A program made the position numbers and the translations under genes. The notes under the pieces are model-generated. The model was not told the DNA's origin. It did not search any database and saw only the letters and a program-made list of their open reading frames with translations. Of a stretch of 64,000 nt of DNA, positions 44,750 to 55,435 are shown piece by piece (position 1 is the stretch's first letter; each line of letters opens with the position of its first letter). Origin of the DNA: Meghimatium bilineatum (taxonomy: Eukaryota; Mollusca; Gastropoda; Stylommatophora; Philomycidae); contig CM067311.1 of assembly GCA_034231615.1 (NCBI GenBank), forward strand, positions 17,628,143-17,692,142, written 5' to 3'.

Positions 44750-45118
44750 CAGTCAGTTCCTCTTTTACCAAGTGTGGCACATAGCGCGGATGTCATAGTT
44801 CTCCATGCCTGTCGGTCAGTTGCCAAGGATTGCAGGTCTTGTGCATTTATGCCTGTTGATTTTAATTCATTCATAAATGTTCTTCTGAGCGTTGTTTTTG
44901 GTCTTCGCAGTTTTCATTTTCCCGTTTCGTGTCCACATGAAGGCTTGCCGTGGAATTATATCTTCCTTCATTCTAAGTACGTGGCCGATGTATGTCCAGC
45001 GGCGTTTTCTGATGATGTTCGTCACGTATTCTTGTTTTTTTCCTCTCTTAATATGTCGTTTGATTTGAAATCTTTCCAATTAGTATTTGTGATTTTTCTG
45101 AGGCATCTATTCTCGAAG
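44750..45118 (-). pseudogene. LINE C-terminal fragment, LINE-A relative
   Basis: The minus strand reads RCLRKITNTNWKDFKSN, NIIRKRRWTYIGHVLRMKED and, after shifts, TGINAQDLQSLATDRQAWR-TMTSALCATLGKRGTD and stop. Block order equals the last 120 residues of LINE-A at 2232-3010, with a different C-terminal end. The tail after the stop is short and of CTGA type (CAGTCAGTCAG on the plus strand). Its 5'-truncated edge coincides with the start of the 40-bp array at 45119. Confidence 0.82.
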
Positions 45119-45890
45119 GCATATCACTAGACCGCTCAATGACTGAAACCACAAGAGAGTAGATCACTAGACCTCTCACTAACTGGAGTCACAAGAAAGT
45201 AAATCACTAGACCTCTCACTTACAAAAGCCACAAGAAAGTATACCACTAGACCTCTCACTTACAAAAGCCACAAGAAAGTAGACCACTAGACCTCTCACT
45301 TAAAAAAGCCACAAGAAAGTAGACCACTAGACCTCTCACTCACTGGAGTCACAAGAATGTAGACCACTAGACCTCTCACTTACAAAAGCCACAAGAAAGT
45401 AGACCACTAGACCTCTCACTTACAAAAGCCACATGAAATTCTCACTCACTGGAGTCACAAGAAAGTAAATCACTAGGCCTCTCACTTACAAAAGCCACAA
45501 GAAAGTATACCACTAGACCTCTCACTTACAAAAGCCACAAGAAAGTATACCACTAGACCTCTCACTTACAAAAGCCACAAGAAAGTAGACCACTAGACCT
45601 CTCACTTAAAAAAGCCACAAGAAAGTAGACCACTAGACCTCTCACTCACTGGAGTCACAAGAATGTAGACCACTAGGCCTCTCACTTACAAAAGCCACAA
45701 GAAAGTAAACCACTAGACCTCTCATTTACAGAAGCCACAAGGAAGTAGCGCACTAGACCTCTCACTCACTGGAGCCACAAAAAAGTATATCACTAGACCG
45801 CTCAATTACTGAAGTCACAAGATATTAAACAACTGGACGTCTGACTGACTAAAGCTACAAGACGATAGATACTGGACGTCTCACTCAATA
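45119..45890. repeat. 40-bp minisatellite (unrelated to 26363-28252)
   Basis: About 19 copies of a 40-bp unit containing CACTAGACCTCTCACTTACA and AAAGCCACAAGAAAGTA. Ordered variant copies (CACTGGAGTC, TAAAAAAGCC, AAGAATGTAG) at 45181-45400 reappear at 45447-45700, so a block of about 265 bp has been duplicated. A deleted monomer lies at 45430-45445. Confidence 0.96.
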
Positions 45891-46287
45891 ACGTCAAGTG
45901 CGAGAGATGGAAACCGCAAGAGTTAATTTTATCTAAAAAAAAATTTGTAGAGAATTCTAGGGTCTATCAACTGGTCACACCAGTTTACAGAGTTTTTACG
46001 GATCTGTGTTTTTTTATTGGCCAGCGACAAATAGCATACGTAAAGTCACAAATGAAAATACAAATTGAATCAAAATACAAAATACATGATGAATGAAAAC
46101 AAAAATTGGATCAGCAAAGATGAATATGATACAACAGTTTGTGCTAGCAGGGGGACACACTAAAGTACGGTCTTCACTATAAGGGGGAGGGGGGGAAGGT
46201 GTTTAACACCAAACATTAAACATATTAAACATACAACTGTCACAGTAAAAGACAAATGTAGCTTCAAAGCCTGTACGTGGCCGGACA
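45891..46287. other. no recognisable feature; G-run at 46180-46196
   Basis: AT-rich sequence with one GGGGGAGGGGGGGAAGG run. Confidence 0.5.
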
Positions 46288-46610
46288 TGGTGATTGTTTG
46301 TTTGAGATCCCCTGGAATAAGCTCTTACTTCCAATGTGCAGTGGGTTGTTTTTCTGAGCTTTCTTTCATACCCAGGAGACTTTTACTTTCGGCTTAGTGT
46401 AATGCCTATTGAAGGAGTCTTTGACACAGAGGAGGTCTATAATTGTATAGATGACATGCTACAAAGGTTTCATAAAAGAGCCAAAATATAACGGAATCTC
46501 ATTTATTAAGGTGTTCTGTTGCATGGGTGGTTTGTCTAGTATGTCATTGGTGAGACCCACAGACGCAAGGGATGGATTCTATAGTATGTGTGTAAGTTAC
46601 TGTTAATTAG
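46288..46610 (-). mobile_element. dispersed repeat, probable Jockey-like LINE 3' region
   Basis: The left half (TTTCTTTCATACCCAGGAGA, TTAGTGTAATGCCTATTG) matches 23235-23385, the 3' side of Jockey-like copy 3. The right half (TCTATAATTGTATAGATGAC, GGTGGTTTGTCTAGTATGTC) matches 25805-25995. It unites the two and is the longest copy. Confidence 0.62.
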
Positions 46611-46892
46611 GACAAGTTTTTTTCACATTTCCAAGCTCGTGACTTCATATCAATACTTGACTATCAATACTTGACTATCAATACATATTCTGTGTGATAG
46701 TATGCAATGTCAATTATGACTATTACACAACAAAGTCGTGTATGTGATATCTTTAATTTGTCCAAGTCATAACACTTGTCAGACTCTGCATTGCGAAGAT
46801 GTAATATTGTTACTTTCAAATGCGATCTAAAACAAGAATTTGAAGTTTGCATTGTCAACGAGAGATACATCTTTATGACTGTAGTTACCGCT

Positions 46893-47028
46893 GAAGTAGG
46901 ATGTTTTGAGTCAAACAAAACGGCGACAGAGCGCATGTTTCCCCTACATTTGTCTGAAAATCTTTTAGGAACATTGGCTTGCTACAAGAAAGATTAAATG
47001 GGAATTTGAGAACAAACGCTAAACAAAT
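46893..47028 (+). mobile_element. S2 SINE-like repeat, subfamily b
   Basis: GAAGTAGGATGTTTTGAGTC, AAACAAAACGGCGACAGAGC, AATCTTTTAGGAACATTGGC and GGAATTTGAGAACAAACGC align with 39825-39978. Tail lost. Confidence 0.62.
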
Positions 47029-47277
47029 ATTATATTTTAGTTAATATATACTTTATGAAAGTTAGAAATAAAGATTTATAGAAAACATTCGTATATATGA
47101 ACATAATATCAAGTTCCCTTTAGAGCTACTTAGAACTAACACTGACATATGGAACCACGTTATGGGCAACAGATAATCATCAAGTCAGATTAAATGAATA
47201 GGAATGAGACTGTTGGCACGATTTCAGAGGACTTACCAGAATGATAAAAAGACTAATGTTTGTGTTAAATGATAACA

Positions 47278-47453
47278 ACACAGAGAGAAAGCTTATTGTC
47301 TGTAGTAAAATATATCAACACAGAAAGCTTATTGTCTGTAGTAAAATATATCAATACAGAAAGCTTATTGTCTGTAGTAAAATATATCAATACAGAAAGC
47401 TTATTGTCTGTAGTAAAATATATCAACACAGAAAGCTTATTGTCTGTAGTAAA
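47278..47453. repeat. 36-bp minisatellite
   Basis: About 4.8 copies of a unit with CAGAAAGCTTATTGTCTGTA and GTAAAATATATCAACA. Frames on both strands remain open. Confidence 0.96.
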
Positions 47454-47938
47454 ATAAACGAATTTATGACATTTCTGTGATAGTTCCAAGGCTAAAATAG
47501 AAATATTGTGGTCATAAATAAAAATCGAATAAATATATATTATTATGATTGTTCTAATGGGAAAACGTCTGGCTGGTCTATCTCAGATGGTGGGTCAAGA
47601 TACGGTCCGCTGTACAAGCGCGTTTGTCTAACCATTTCATTCTGTTATCATCACTATCATCAAGTGCCGTCTTCGGAACGAAGGATGGCTGTAACAGTAC
47701 TTCAACATACCCTATCTTTTGTCTTTGTGGTGTACTTCTACTAGACTGTAATATGCCCATCTTGTGATGTTACTCTCCCACTTGATTTATCGACTAGATC
47801 TAATAGTCTTTGTACTTCCTGTTTTTTCTGCTAAAAGAATAATAACATCTAGTTATTTCATCTTGTTTATTATTTTCCCAATAATCTCGAGTTTTTCCTA
47901 AAACCGAATTGCTCTCTCCGTCACCTCAGTGTCTATCT
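47454..47938. other. no recognisable feature
   Basis: Mixed sequence. A segment at 47560-47760 is more GC-rich and has short open frames on both strands, but I cannot place it in a family. Confidence 0.4.
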
Positions 47939-48133
47939 CAATGTTTCCCAACTTTTATTTTAAAAATGCCCCACCTAAGGCTGTCTAAAATTATGATTAC
48001 TTTCCCCCTATGTAGCATATACATATTTTTTATACTCAGAAATTGAGTTATTCGTTAAATTTATTTTAAATTGTCCCTTTGAACAATAAAACTGTCCCCC
48101 TGTGGGGCCTGCCCCCAACTTTGGAAAACATTG
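47939..48133. mobile_element. hAT-like MITE, copy 2
   Basis: A 195-bp element with inverted ends CAATGTTTCCCAACTTT and AACTTTGGAAAACATTG, flanked by GTCTATCT (47931-47938) and GTCTATTT (48134-48141), an 8-bp target-site duplication with one mismatch. Shares AAATTGAGTTATTC and TGTCCC-rich interior with copy 1 at 276-497. No coding capacity. Confidence 0.76.
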
Positions 48134-48141
48134 GTCTATTT

Positions 48142-48501
48142 CCTGTTTTGAATTCCTTTATGTGTTATCAGGAGAAGTATTTTGGTTATACGACCAATCT
48201 AACTTATTGTTCTATATTCTGTACACTGGTCTGTATATGTACTGGTCACGACATTAGAATACAACTACTTGGTCAGTCAAGTGAATAAACGTCCCTGTGA
48301 TGATGGGAACTGAGACCGAAAGAGAAACTAAGAATAACGACAATGTTAAACTCTATGATTGTCGTATGTTGCAATTTAAGAAATTTTACAGGTAGAGTTG
48401 GCTATCCTATCCCATAGTGCAGGAGTTCGCTACCTTCTTTGGTCCGAGTACCGGATGCAGAAATACACAGATTGCTGCGTGTTGGAAAAAAATTAAAAAT
48501 A
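48142..48501. other. no recognisable feature
   Basis: Mixed sequence with no identifiable motif. Confidence 0.5.
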
Positions 48502-48703
48502 ATCTCCATACATGAATAATGTGTGTTACTCTCCAAACATGAATAATGTGTGTTACTCTCCAAACATGAATAATGTGTGTTCTCTCCAAACATGAATAAT
48601 GTGTGTTACTCTCCAAACATGAATAATATGTGTTACTCTCCAAACATGAATAATATGTGTTACTCTCCAAACATAAATAATATGTGTTACTCTCCAAACA
48701 TGA
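48502..48703. repeat. 27-bp minisatellite
   Basis: About seven copies of a unit with TCTCCAAACATGAATAATGT and GTGTTAC, one of them shortened by two bases near 48578. Confidence 0.96.
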
Positions 48704-48789
48704 ATTTACAGCGATGAATTTACAGTATTTAATTTACGGAATGTAAAATTAATATATGAATGTACGGAAAAGTCTAGAAATAAAACGTG

Positions 48790-48900
48790 CCAATCATAAC
48801 CGCAACATGCCGAAATCGGATGTGCTAGTCCTACAAGGCGCATAACGGTGGCACAACGTAATCACGCTCCCGGCGGAAATCGCACGGACACCCGTGATGA
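48790..48900 (+). mobile_element. possible diverged S2 copy
   Basis: CCGAAATCGGATGTGCTAGT and GGTGGCACAACGTAATCACG resemble S2 core words. Weak. Confidence 0.35.
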
Positions 48901-49134
48901 TTACAATGGAGCGAACGCAAAACAAACAAACATAACCGCAAGACATGAGCGTCTCCAGTTAACAGAACAGTGTTGATGTTATTAATTATACATATATGCA
49001 TTTTTATAACATATGGAAATTTATATATGAATAATTAAGTACAGACAAATATAAACAATTTATTAATGATGTGGTCCGGAACAGGCCTGCAATAAACACT
49101 TAAATTATTTTTGTAGGAATACCACTGGTCAACA

Positions 49135-49375
49135 GTTATAGTTTTTGTTTGGACTAGCGAGCCAGGTAATTTGGGTCGGCGGGTCGTAGGTTGCCGACTC
49201 CATCCATAAAAGTTGAAAGTAACCAAGAAGTCTTGCTAAAGTCGGATGTGTTAGACCGAAAATCGCAGATATCGCAGACAAACTGTAAACCCATGGCACA
49301 ACGTTTTCCGTTGTCTGGACTACATCCTGCTAATCTGCAGGAGTTTGAGAATGAACGCAGAATAACAAGAAGAGA
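49135..49375 (+). mobile_element. S2 SINE-like repeat, subfamily a
   Basis: Fullest subfamily-a copy: a head with GGGTCGGCGGGTCGTAGGTT and GCCGACTCC (B-box-like), then AAGTCGGATGTGTTAGACCG, ATCGCAGATATCGCAGACAA, ACTGTAAACCCATGGCACAA, GGACTACATCCTGCTAATCT and CAGGAGTTTGAGAATGAACG, ending AGAATAACAAGAAG. The 93-codon frame across it is incidental. Confidence 0.72.
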
Positions 49376-50030
49376 AACGAGGAAACTGGATCAAGCTTTT
49401 TTCTGTCTCATAGCACACGACAACATTTCTATTCGACCCGTCGATCCCAAAAAAAAGAATGCCCGCCTCTAGTAAATCCAAATTAACTCTTTATATGCAT
49501 ACGAAATCTCGCTCTGTGCTAGATATAGACAAGGACTTCAAATATGACATCCACTTCAGGGAATTCGACGCAGTCTACTTAAGAATATTTATATTCAATG
49601 AGAAAATAAAAATGTCCAAGTAATAACTAAGGAAACAGGGATTAAACGGCACGAGAAACGCCTGTATCATGAATATACGATATACACAAGGGAATCTTAC
49701 CGACATAACCTAGTCTTCATGTTGGATGATGACATGTAATCGATGAATACATGATTGTCAGAACGACTGAGCTTTGGAACGTGGAACTGTACATGTCGGT
49801 TCCGTCGTGTTACTAGACCTGGAATCGAGATTTAAGAATAAGCACACTGTCTTGCCACACATTTTTCAAGAGGTAAATAGGTAGGTGTGGGTGTTGCTGA
49901 TATCCCGTGGTAATTTTCAAATTCACAAATAATGTCACTCTGAAGACGGATCAGGAATCAGGCGCATATATCGCAGCCAAACTAAAACATTGACACGGGG
50001 AAATCTGTTCTCCGAACAACATCCTGGCAA
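49376..50030. other. no recognisable feature
   Basis: AT-rich sequence leading into the 33-bp array; no identifiable motif. Confidence 0.5.
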
Positions 50031-50855
50031 TCAGCAGTGATTAATGCTAGCCAAGATTATATATCAGCAGTGATTAATCCTAGCCAAGATTATATATCAG
50101 CAGTGATTAATCCTAGCCAAGATTATATATCAGCAGTGATTAATGCTAGCCAAGATTATATATCAGCAGTGATTAATCCTAGCCAAGATTATATATCAGC
50201 AGTGATTAATGCTAGCCAAGATTATATATCAGCAGTGATTAATCCTAGCCAAGATTATATATCAGCAGTGATTAATCCTAGCCAAGATTATATATCAGCA
50301 GTGATTAATCCTAGCCAAGATTATATATCAGCAGTGATTAATGCTAGCCAAGATTATATATCAGCAGTGATTAATGCTAGCCAAGATTATATATCAGCAG
50401 TGATTAATCCTAGCCAAGATTATATATCAGCAGTGATTAATGCTAGCCAAGATTATATATCAGCAGTGATTAATGCTAGCCAAGATTATATATCAGCAGT
50501 GATTAATGCTAGCCAAGATTATATATCAGCAGTGATTAATGCTAGCCAAGATTATATATCAGCAGTGATTAATCCTAGCCAAGATTATATATCAGCAGTG
50601 ATTAATGCTAGCCAAGATTATATATCAGCAGTGATTAATGCTAGCCAAGATTATATATCAGCAGTGATTAATGCTAGCCAACATTATATATCAGCAGTGA
50701 TTAATGCTAGCCAAGATTATATATCAGCAGTGGTTAATGCTAGCCAAGATTATATATCAGCAGTGATTAATGCTAGCCAAGATTATATATCAGCAGTGAT
50801 TAATGCTAGCCAAGATTATATATCAGCAGTGATTAATGCTAGCCAAGATTATATA
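50031..50855. repeat. 33-bp minisatellite with two-state monomers
   Basis: Twenty-five head-to-tail copies of a 33-bp unit containing AGCCAAGATTATATATCAGC and AGTGATTAAT, almost identical except for one base: AATGCTAGCC or AATCCTAGCC. The plus strand is open for 275 codons (SAVIN-A/P-SQDYI), explained by 33 being divisible by three. The right third is uniformly the G type. Confidence 0.98.
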
Positions 50856-51511
50856 AGTGAATAGTGAGTGATATGTGTTTATCATTACAATCCGTGGGAA
50901 TTGTGATATCTGATAGATATTACAATGTGTAAAGTGATACGTGCTGCATATATTATATATATATATATCTCATTCTATTAAAATGCGCAGATGACTGAAG
51001 GTTCTGACATGATTGCAGCTGAGATAGATATACAAGTCAGTCAATAGAGATGGTTCATATCTATGTTCCTAACTAGCATTAACTTAGTCACGGCGCTCTA
51101 ATTAAGAAACCAATGTTTCTGAGTTCAAATATCCCGACATCCGTTCTACATTCTGTACAAATATGTCATGAGAAATAAGAACTGACATCTGAAGTTGTAT
51201 GTTACATATGACATTGTATCTGACATCAGATGTTCTGACATGTCAGTTCGTTAAAGTAAATTATAATTCGGAAAAGTATGGGAAATCCCGGAATAATAAA
51301 AATATTTAATGATAAGAGAAAGATAAAAATATATTTCACATTTACACGATAATTATGTACGGAGATAATAGGAGGAGAGGCTGAGGAGGAGAGGCTGGAA
51401 TTGAAACTAGATTCCAGAAAGACATGACAGTCAGTTAGATAATGACATGATTATTGTGACAACCGAATATCATTATTAAAGTTGAAGGAGAGGTATTGCT
51501 AACATACAACT
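50856..51511. other. no recognisable feature
   Basis: AT-rich sequence with a short (TA)n at 50948-50967 and small local duplications (TGACATCTGA, GGAGAGGCTG). Confidence 0.5.
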
Positions 51512-51570
51512 ACAGGTAATACCAGCATGCAGGCACAGGTAATACTAGCATGCAGGTACAGGTAATACAC
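51512..51570. repeat. 23-bp short tandem repeat
   Basis: About 2.5 copies of ACAGGTAATACCAGCATGCA plus GGC or GGT. Confidence 0.9.
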
Positions 51571-51629
51571 TTCTTAGAGTTGTGAATTTTAGGATTTTGA
51601 AGTGAATCATACGTTATGAGTCAGAGCAC

Positions 51630-51815
51630 CGCAAATGTGTAGTCAAGGTATGAAAAGGAGCAAAGAAAAACCACACTTTACCTTCCATACATTTTGAAAG
51701 AGGCCACTATGTAGGTTTTGTGGTTGAGTTGGCAATCCCATGTCAAAGTCACCCAGACGTCCCGCTGAAGATGGATGTGTCAGGCAGAAACGCAGGCAGC
51801 AGGCTGTTACCTATT
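51630..51815 (+). mobile_element. S2 SINE-like repeat, head copy
   Basis: GGAGCAAAGAAAAACCACAC, ATTTTGAAAGAGGCCACTAT, TGGTTGAGTTGGCAATCCCA, GTCACCCAGACGTCCCGCTG and GATGGATGTGTCAGGCAGAA. Shows the S2 head joined to the start of the core; the rest is missing. Confidence 0.58.
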
Positions 51816-51921
51816 TTTATGTAGTTATATTATTTTTGAAGTCTACAGTTTTCAAAAATCATATGCTTCGCGGGCTTCTGTTTTTCTAGATCTGTGGTTT
51901 TGAACTTTTCCATTAATCATA

Positions 51922-52196
51922 GCCCAGTTGCAGAACGAAACAATTTTAGCGTCCTCCCAACATTTGTGGCCCAGTTGCAAAACGAAACAATATCAGCGTC
52001 GTCTCAACATTTGTGGCCCTGTTGCGGAACGAAACAATTTCAGCGTCCCTCCAACATTTGTGGCCCAGCTGCGGAACGAAACAATTTCAGCGTCCTCCCA
52101 ACATTTGTGGCCCAGTTGGGGAACGAAACAATTTCAGCGTCCTCCCAACATTTATGGCCCAGTTGGGGAACGAAACAATTTTAGCTTCCTCCCAAC
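51922..52196. repeat. 47-bp minisatellite
   Basis: About six copies of a unit with CCCAGTTGCGGAACGAAACA, ATTTCAGCGTCCTCCCAACA and TTTGTGG. Confidence 0.95.
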
Positions 52197-52221
52197 AAGT
52201 TGTCAGGGGGGGGAGGAGAAC

Positions 52222-52325
52222 TTCATAGATGTGAAACAAACATTCGAAAAATGGAGCTCATAGATGTGAGGCAAACACTCGAACCTGGACCTCATAGATG
52301 TGAGACAAACACTCAAACCTCTCGG
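52222..52325. repeat. ~36-bp short tandem repeat
   Basis: Three diverged copies with CTCATAGATGTGAGACAAAC and ACTCGAACCT. Confidence 0.88.
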
Positions 52326-52994
52326 CCATAATAGTACTGACGTAAAACACATGTTTTTGAATGTTACACTTGAACTTGGTCGTGCGCCAGAGATTTCAGA
52401 AAGAACACTCAACCAACACAAACGCAGACTCTTCAACCGAAACACCCTGCTAATATAGAGTTACATCAGTAGAGATATGGACATGTTCGGTGTGCGAAAA
52501 GATAATCAACATAAAATTATTACAAGAAACTAATGGTTTCAACGCTAGACTCTGTTGTAACACATGAATGGAAGACGATAATGTAACAATCTCAAGGATG
52601 TCTGAGATCTTATTAGATCACAAATTACTGAATAATTATTTCTTCATAATTTCACTGGTATTATAAGCAGAAGCAGCGGAGGAAGTGCCTCAATCTAACT
52701 ATGACCATTTTTAAAGTTGAAGTTGAACTCAGACAACTCATGGATTCAGCACTACTTGTAGAATTTTATTTCAAGATACCATAATTGTGTGCTCTTTTGG
52801 AGAGCTGAAAAATACGTATTATTGAAGTGACCTCATGCAATTTCAGACATATAAATAGGTACTCAATATTCTATGGTATATATCGAACTGTGTGCAAACT
52901 ACTACGTTCTCTGACAGATTTGTGCCTTGTAATGAGGCAGCAGTGCTGCACCCTTATTCTCATCTGTCATCTGCCATACCAAGTCTGTGCTTTG
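52326..52994. other. no recognisable feature
   Basis: Mixed sequence up to the 5'-truncated edge of the Jockey-like element. Confidence 0.5.
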
Positions 52995-54945
52995 AAAATT
53001 GGGGAATAAAATCATGAAAACAGTCACAGACATGTGCAAGGAGCAAGCTTTGGAAAGCGATAATGTAATTACTCTTGAAGATATTACAGCCGTACTGAAA
53101 AGATCAAGAAACTCTGCGCCAGGACCTGACGGCATTAGGTACGATGATCTCAAGGCAGGTCAGACGAAGACCTTAAGGAGCTGACAATGTTGTTCAACAA
53201 GAGCCTAGCGAACGGCAAAGTAGAGGAGGACTGGTTGCATAGTTACTTGATCCCACTACCCAAGCTTGGCAAGAGTCATGCTAAGATACAGGGTTTCAGA
53301 CTCATAACCATACAGAATACGATCGGCAAGTTGTTAGAAAAGATTGTTGCGTGGAAATTGTCCCTACATCTAGAAAAGAATAATTGACTACCATCAACAT
53401 TGGGAGGTTATCGTCCAAAGAAAGAGAAAGAATTGCCAGAAAGTTGCAGAGGGAGCTTGATCGCATAGGAGAATGGTGCAGTAATTCTGGAGCTTTTGTT
53501 AATCCATCAAAGGCATCGATAACATGGTTTTCCCTAAACAATCACATAGTTAACACGTCCACGCCATCGGTTACTTTGAGAGGGGATGTCCTCGAGAGAA
53601 CCAGCACATTGAAGTACTTGGGGGTCATGTTGGACCGAAGTCTGAGTTTCAAAGATCATGTTGACCACATAATTGTAAAGGCTTATAAAGATCTTGCGGC
53701 GATGAAAGTTATGGCTGCTGCTCAATGCGAACAGAGACTGCTATTTCTGCTGTATCAAGGATTGGTGGTGGCGGTGGTAGAGTACGCACTGGCAATTCTG
53801 ACACTGAGTCAAACTCAAACAGAAAGATTGGATAGAATCCAAAATGAAGCAATGCGAATAATTTTGTGGTGCACGAGAGATACGTCGGCTCGGGCTATGC
53901 GATACCTACTTGATTGCCCAACTGCGAAGCAAAGAATACAAATGTGCAGGGCGCGGGACTACCTAAAAATCACCGCTGATAAAGAGCACCCCCTACACCC
54001 AGAAATTATCAAAGTGAAAGGAAGTCGACTAAAGAGAGGAAAGTCGTGGATGGGGCGCGCAGAGGACGTTATACAGAGTATCTGCAGATTGGAGGATGTA
54101 CTACCTGGTGCCGAATGGAGTCTGGCACCCTCGGATTACCCAACAGCCTTCGAAGGAGTAATAACACTCAATAGAGAGTGCAGGGAATGGTGTTCGACAG
54201 TGGTCGAGTCGGGGGTGCTCGCTCTGATCAGTGAGAATTCCAGGGAAGGTGATATAGTTATATATGCAGATGGGTCGGTTGAGAGACACATCAGGAGTTC
54301 CTGGGCTTTCACGGCTCAAACGTGGGGGGGGGGGAGACTATCAGAGAGGAAAGTGGTGCATTCGTTCAGACGACAAGCAGCTTGACAATGGAGATTCTGG
54401 CGGTGACCAAAGCTTTGCAATGGGTCTGCTCATATACTGTCTGCGAGCATGCCTGTATCCTCAGTGACTCCATGAACATGATTGTGAAAGTTCAGACGGG
54501 GTACGTTCGAGAACAGTGGCTGGATGCAGTGAATAATTCCTGTGAGCGTACAGTGACTTTTATTTTTGTGCCGGGACACGCGGGAGTCCGGGGTAATGAA
54601 ATAGCAGATAGGTTGGCCGCCCACGCTGCTACTACGGCTGTTGGTGGAGCGATGGATCGGGCAGACATTTTGAATGCCCTACGTAAAAAGCACGAACAAA
54701 TGACTGTACACGTGACGATGACTCTTGTTCCATGATTAGAATAAAGGAACTTGGTTTGTAATGTGGTGTCGCTAGAAAGGAGAGTTTTCGTGGGCGAAAA
54801 AGAATGATGGTCAATCAACAACGTACTGGGGCTGTCAGTCAACATGTAATGGCGGATACACTCAAGGAAAGATCTGAGCACCTATGGACTTGTCCGGAGT
54901 GCAATGACGTTGATCTAACGACTAACTAACTAACTAACTAACTAC
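52995..54945 (+). pseudogene. Jockey-like LINE ORF2, palm-deleted (copy 1)
   Basis: Best-preserved element here. Frame 1: ITAVLKRSRNSAPGPDGIRY (RT fingers, about 53081-53140). Frame 2 (53187-53387): EDWLHSYLIPLPKLGKSHAK and TIGKLLEKIVAWKL, then LPSTLGGYRPKK. Here (about 53417-53425) the text jumps to RERIARKLQRELDRIGEWCS, so motifs A, B and the catalytic YADD/FADD are missing. The long frame to 54385 carries STLKYLGVMLDRSLSFKDHV, thumb blocks and RNase H start IVIYADGSV. A shift in a G-run (54326-54337) leads to SLTMEILAV, ILSDSMN and GHAGVRGNEIADRLA, so all four RNase H acids survive. After another shift the C-terminus ends HLWTCPECND near 54905, followed by a (CTAA)n tail (54920-54945). Confidence 0.9.
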
Positions 54946-54997
54946 TACGTCCTGCGATTCACTGGTTAACCATGTTTGCAAGATCAATACACAAAGT

Positions 54998-55150
54998 TAT
55001 CCAGTCTTTTTCTTCTTCTTCGTCTCTGTTTACTCTTAAACTCCTGCTGGTCAGTAAGATATACTCCAAAGAAATAAATGCTCTGTTTCATGGTTTACGA
55101 CTTGCCTGAGATACCTGCATCTTTCAGTTTTGCATATTAAACTCAGCGTA
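54998..55150 (-). mobile_element. S2 SINE-like repeat, minus copy
   Basis: Plus strand begins TTTTTCTTCTTCTTCGTC (the GAA tail reversed), then CTTAAACTCCTGCTGGTCAG, TGTTTCATGGTTTACGACTT and GAGATACCTGCATCTTTCAG. Lies about 50 bp after the Jockey-like tail. Confidence 0.65.
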
Positions 55151-55274
55151 CAACAAATGATAATTCTAAACTATTTACTATGATTTTCATAAGACAATAG
55201 ATGCAAGAGTCAGTTTAATATTATTTCTATTGGTTACGAAACTTTCTATTGAATGATAGATCACCATTGTGATT

Positions 55275-55435
55275 TAAAGGGAGAGCAAAGGGTAGCACCA
55301 CTGTAACTTGCAATGAATGCCTTACGAATCGCTTACAGAGGTTTTTGGGGGTGGGGTTATATGTGCCTTTATGACATTCAAAGTGACTCAGAACCATGCC
55401 AATGTTGGATATGTCAGGCTGAAAGATTTAAGGAT
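55275..55435 (+). mobile_element. S2 SINE-like repeat, head copy
   Basis: AAAGGGAGAGCAAAGGGTAG, TACAGAGGTTTTTGGGGGTG, CATTCAAAGTGACTCAG and TTGGATATGTCAGGCTGAAA correspond to the S2 head and core start. Confidence 0.5.

Noticed and set aside
50037-50864. 275-codon SAVINxSQDYI repeat protein
   Set aside because: The 33-bp period divides by three and monomers are nearly identical at all codon positions, with no synonymous bias.
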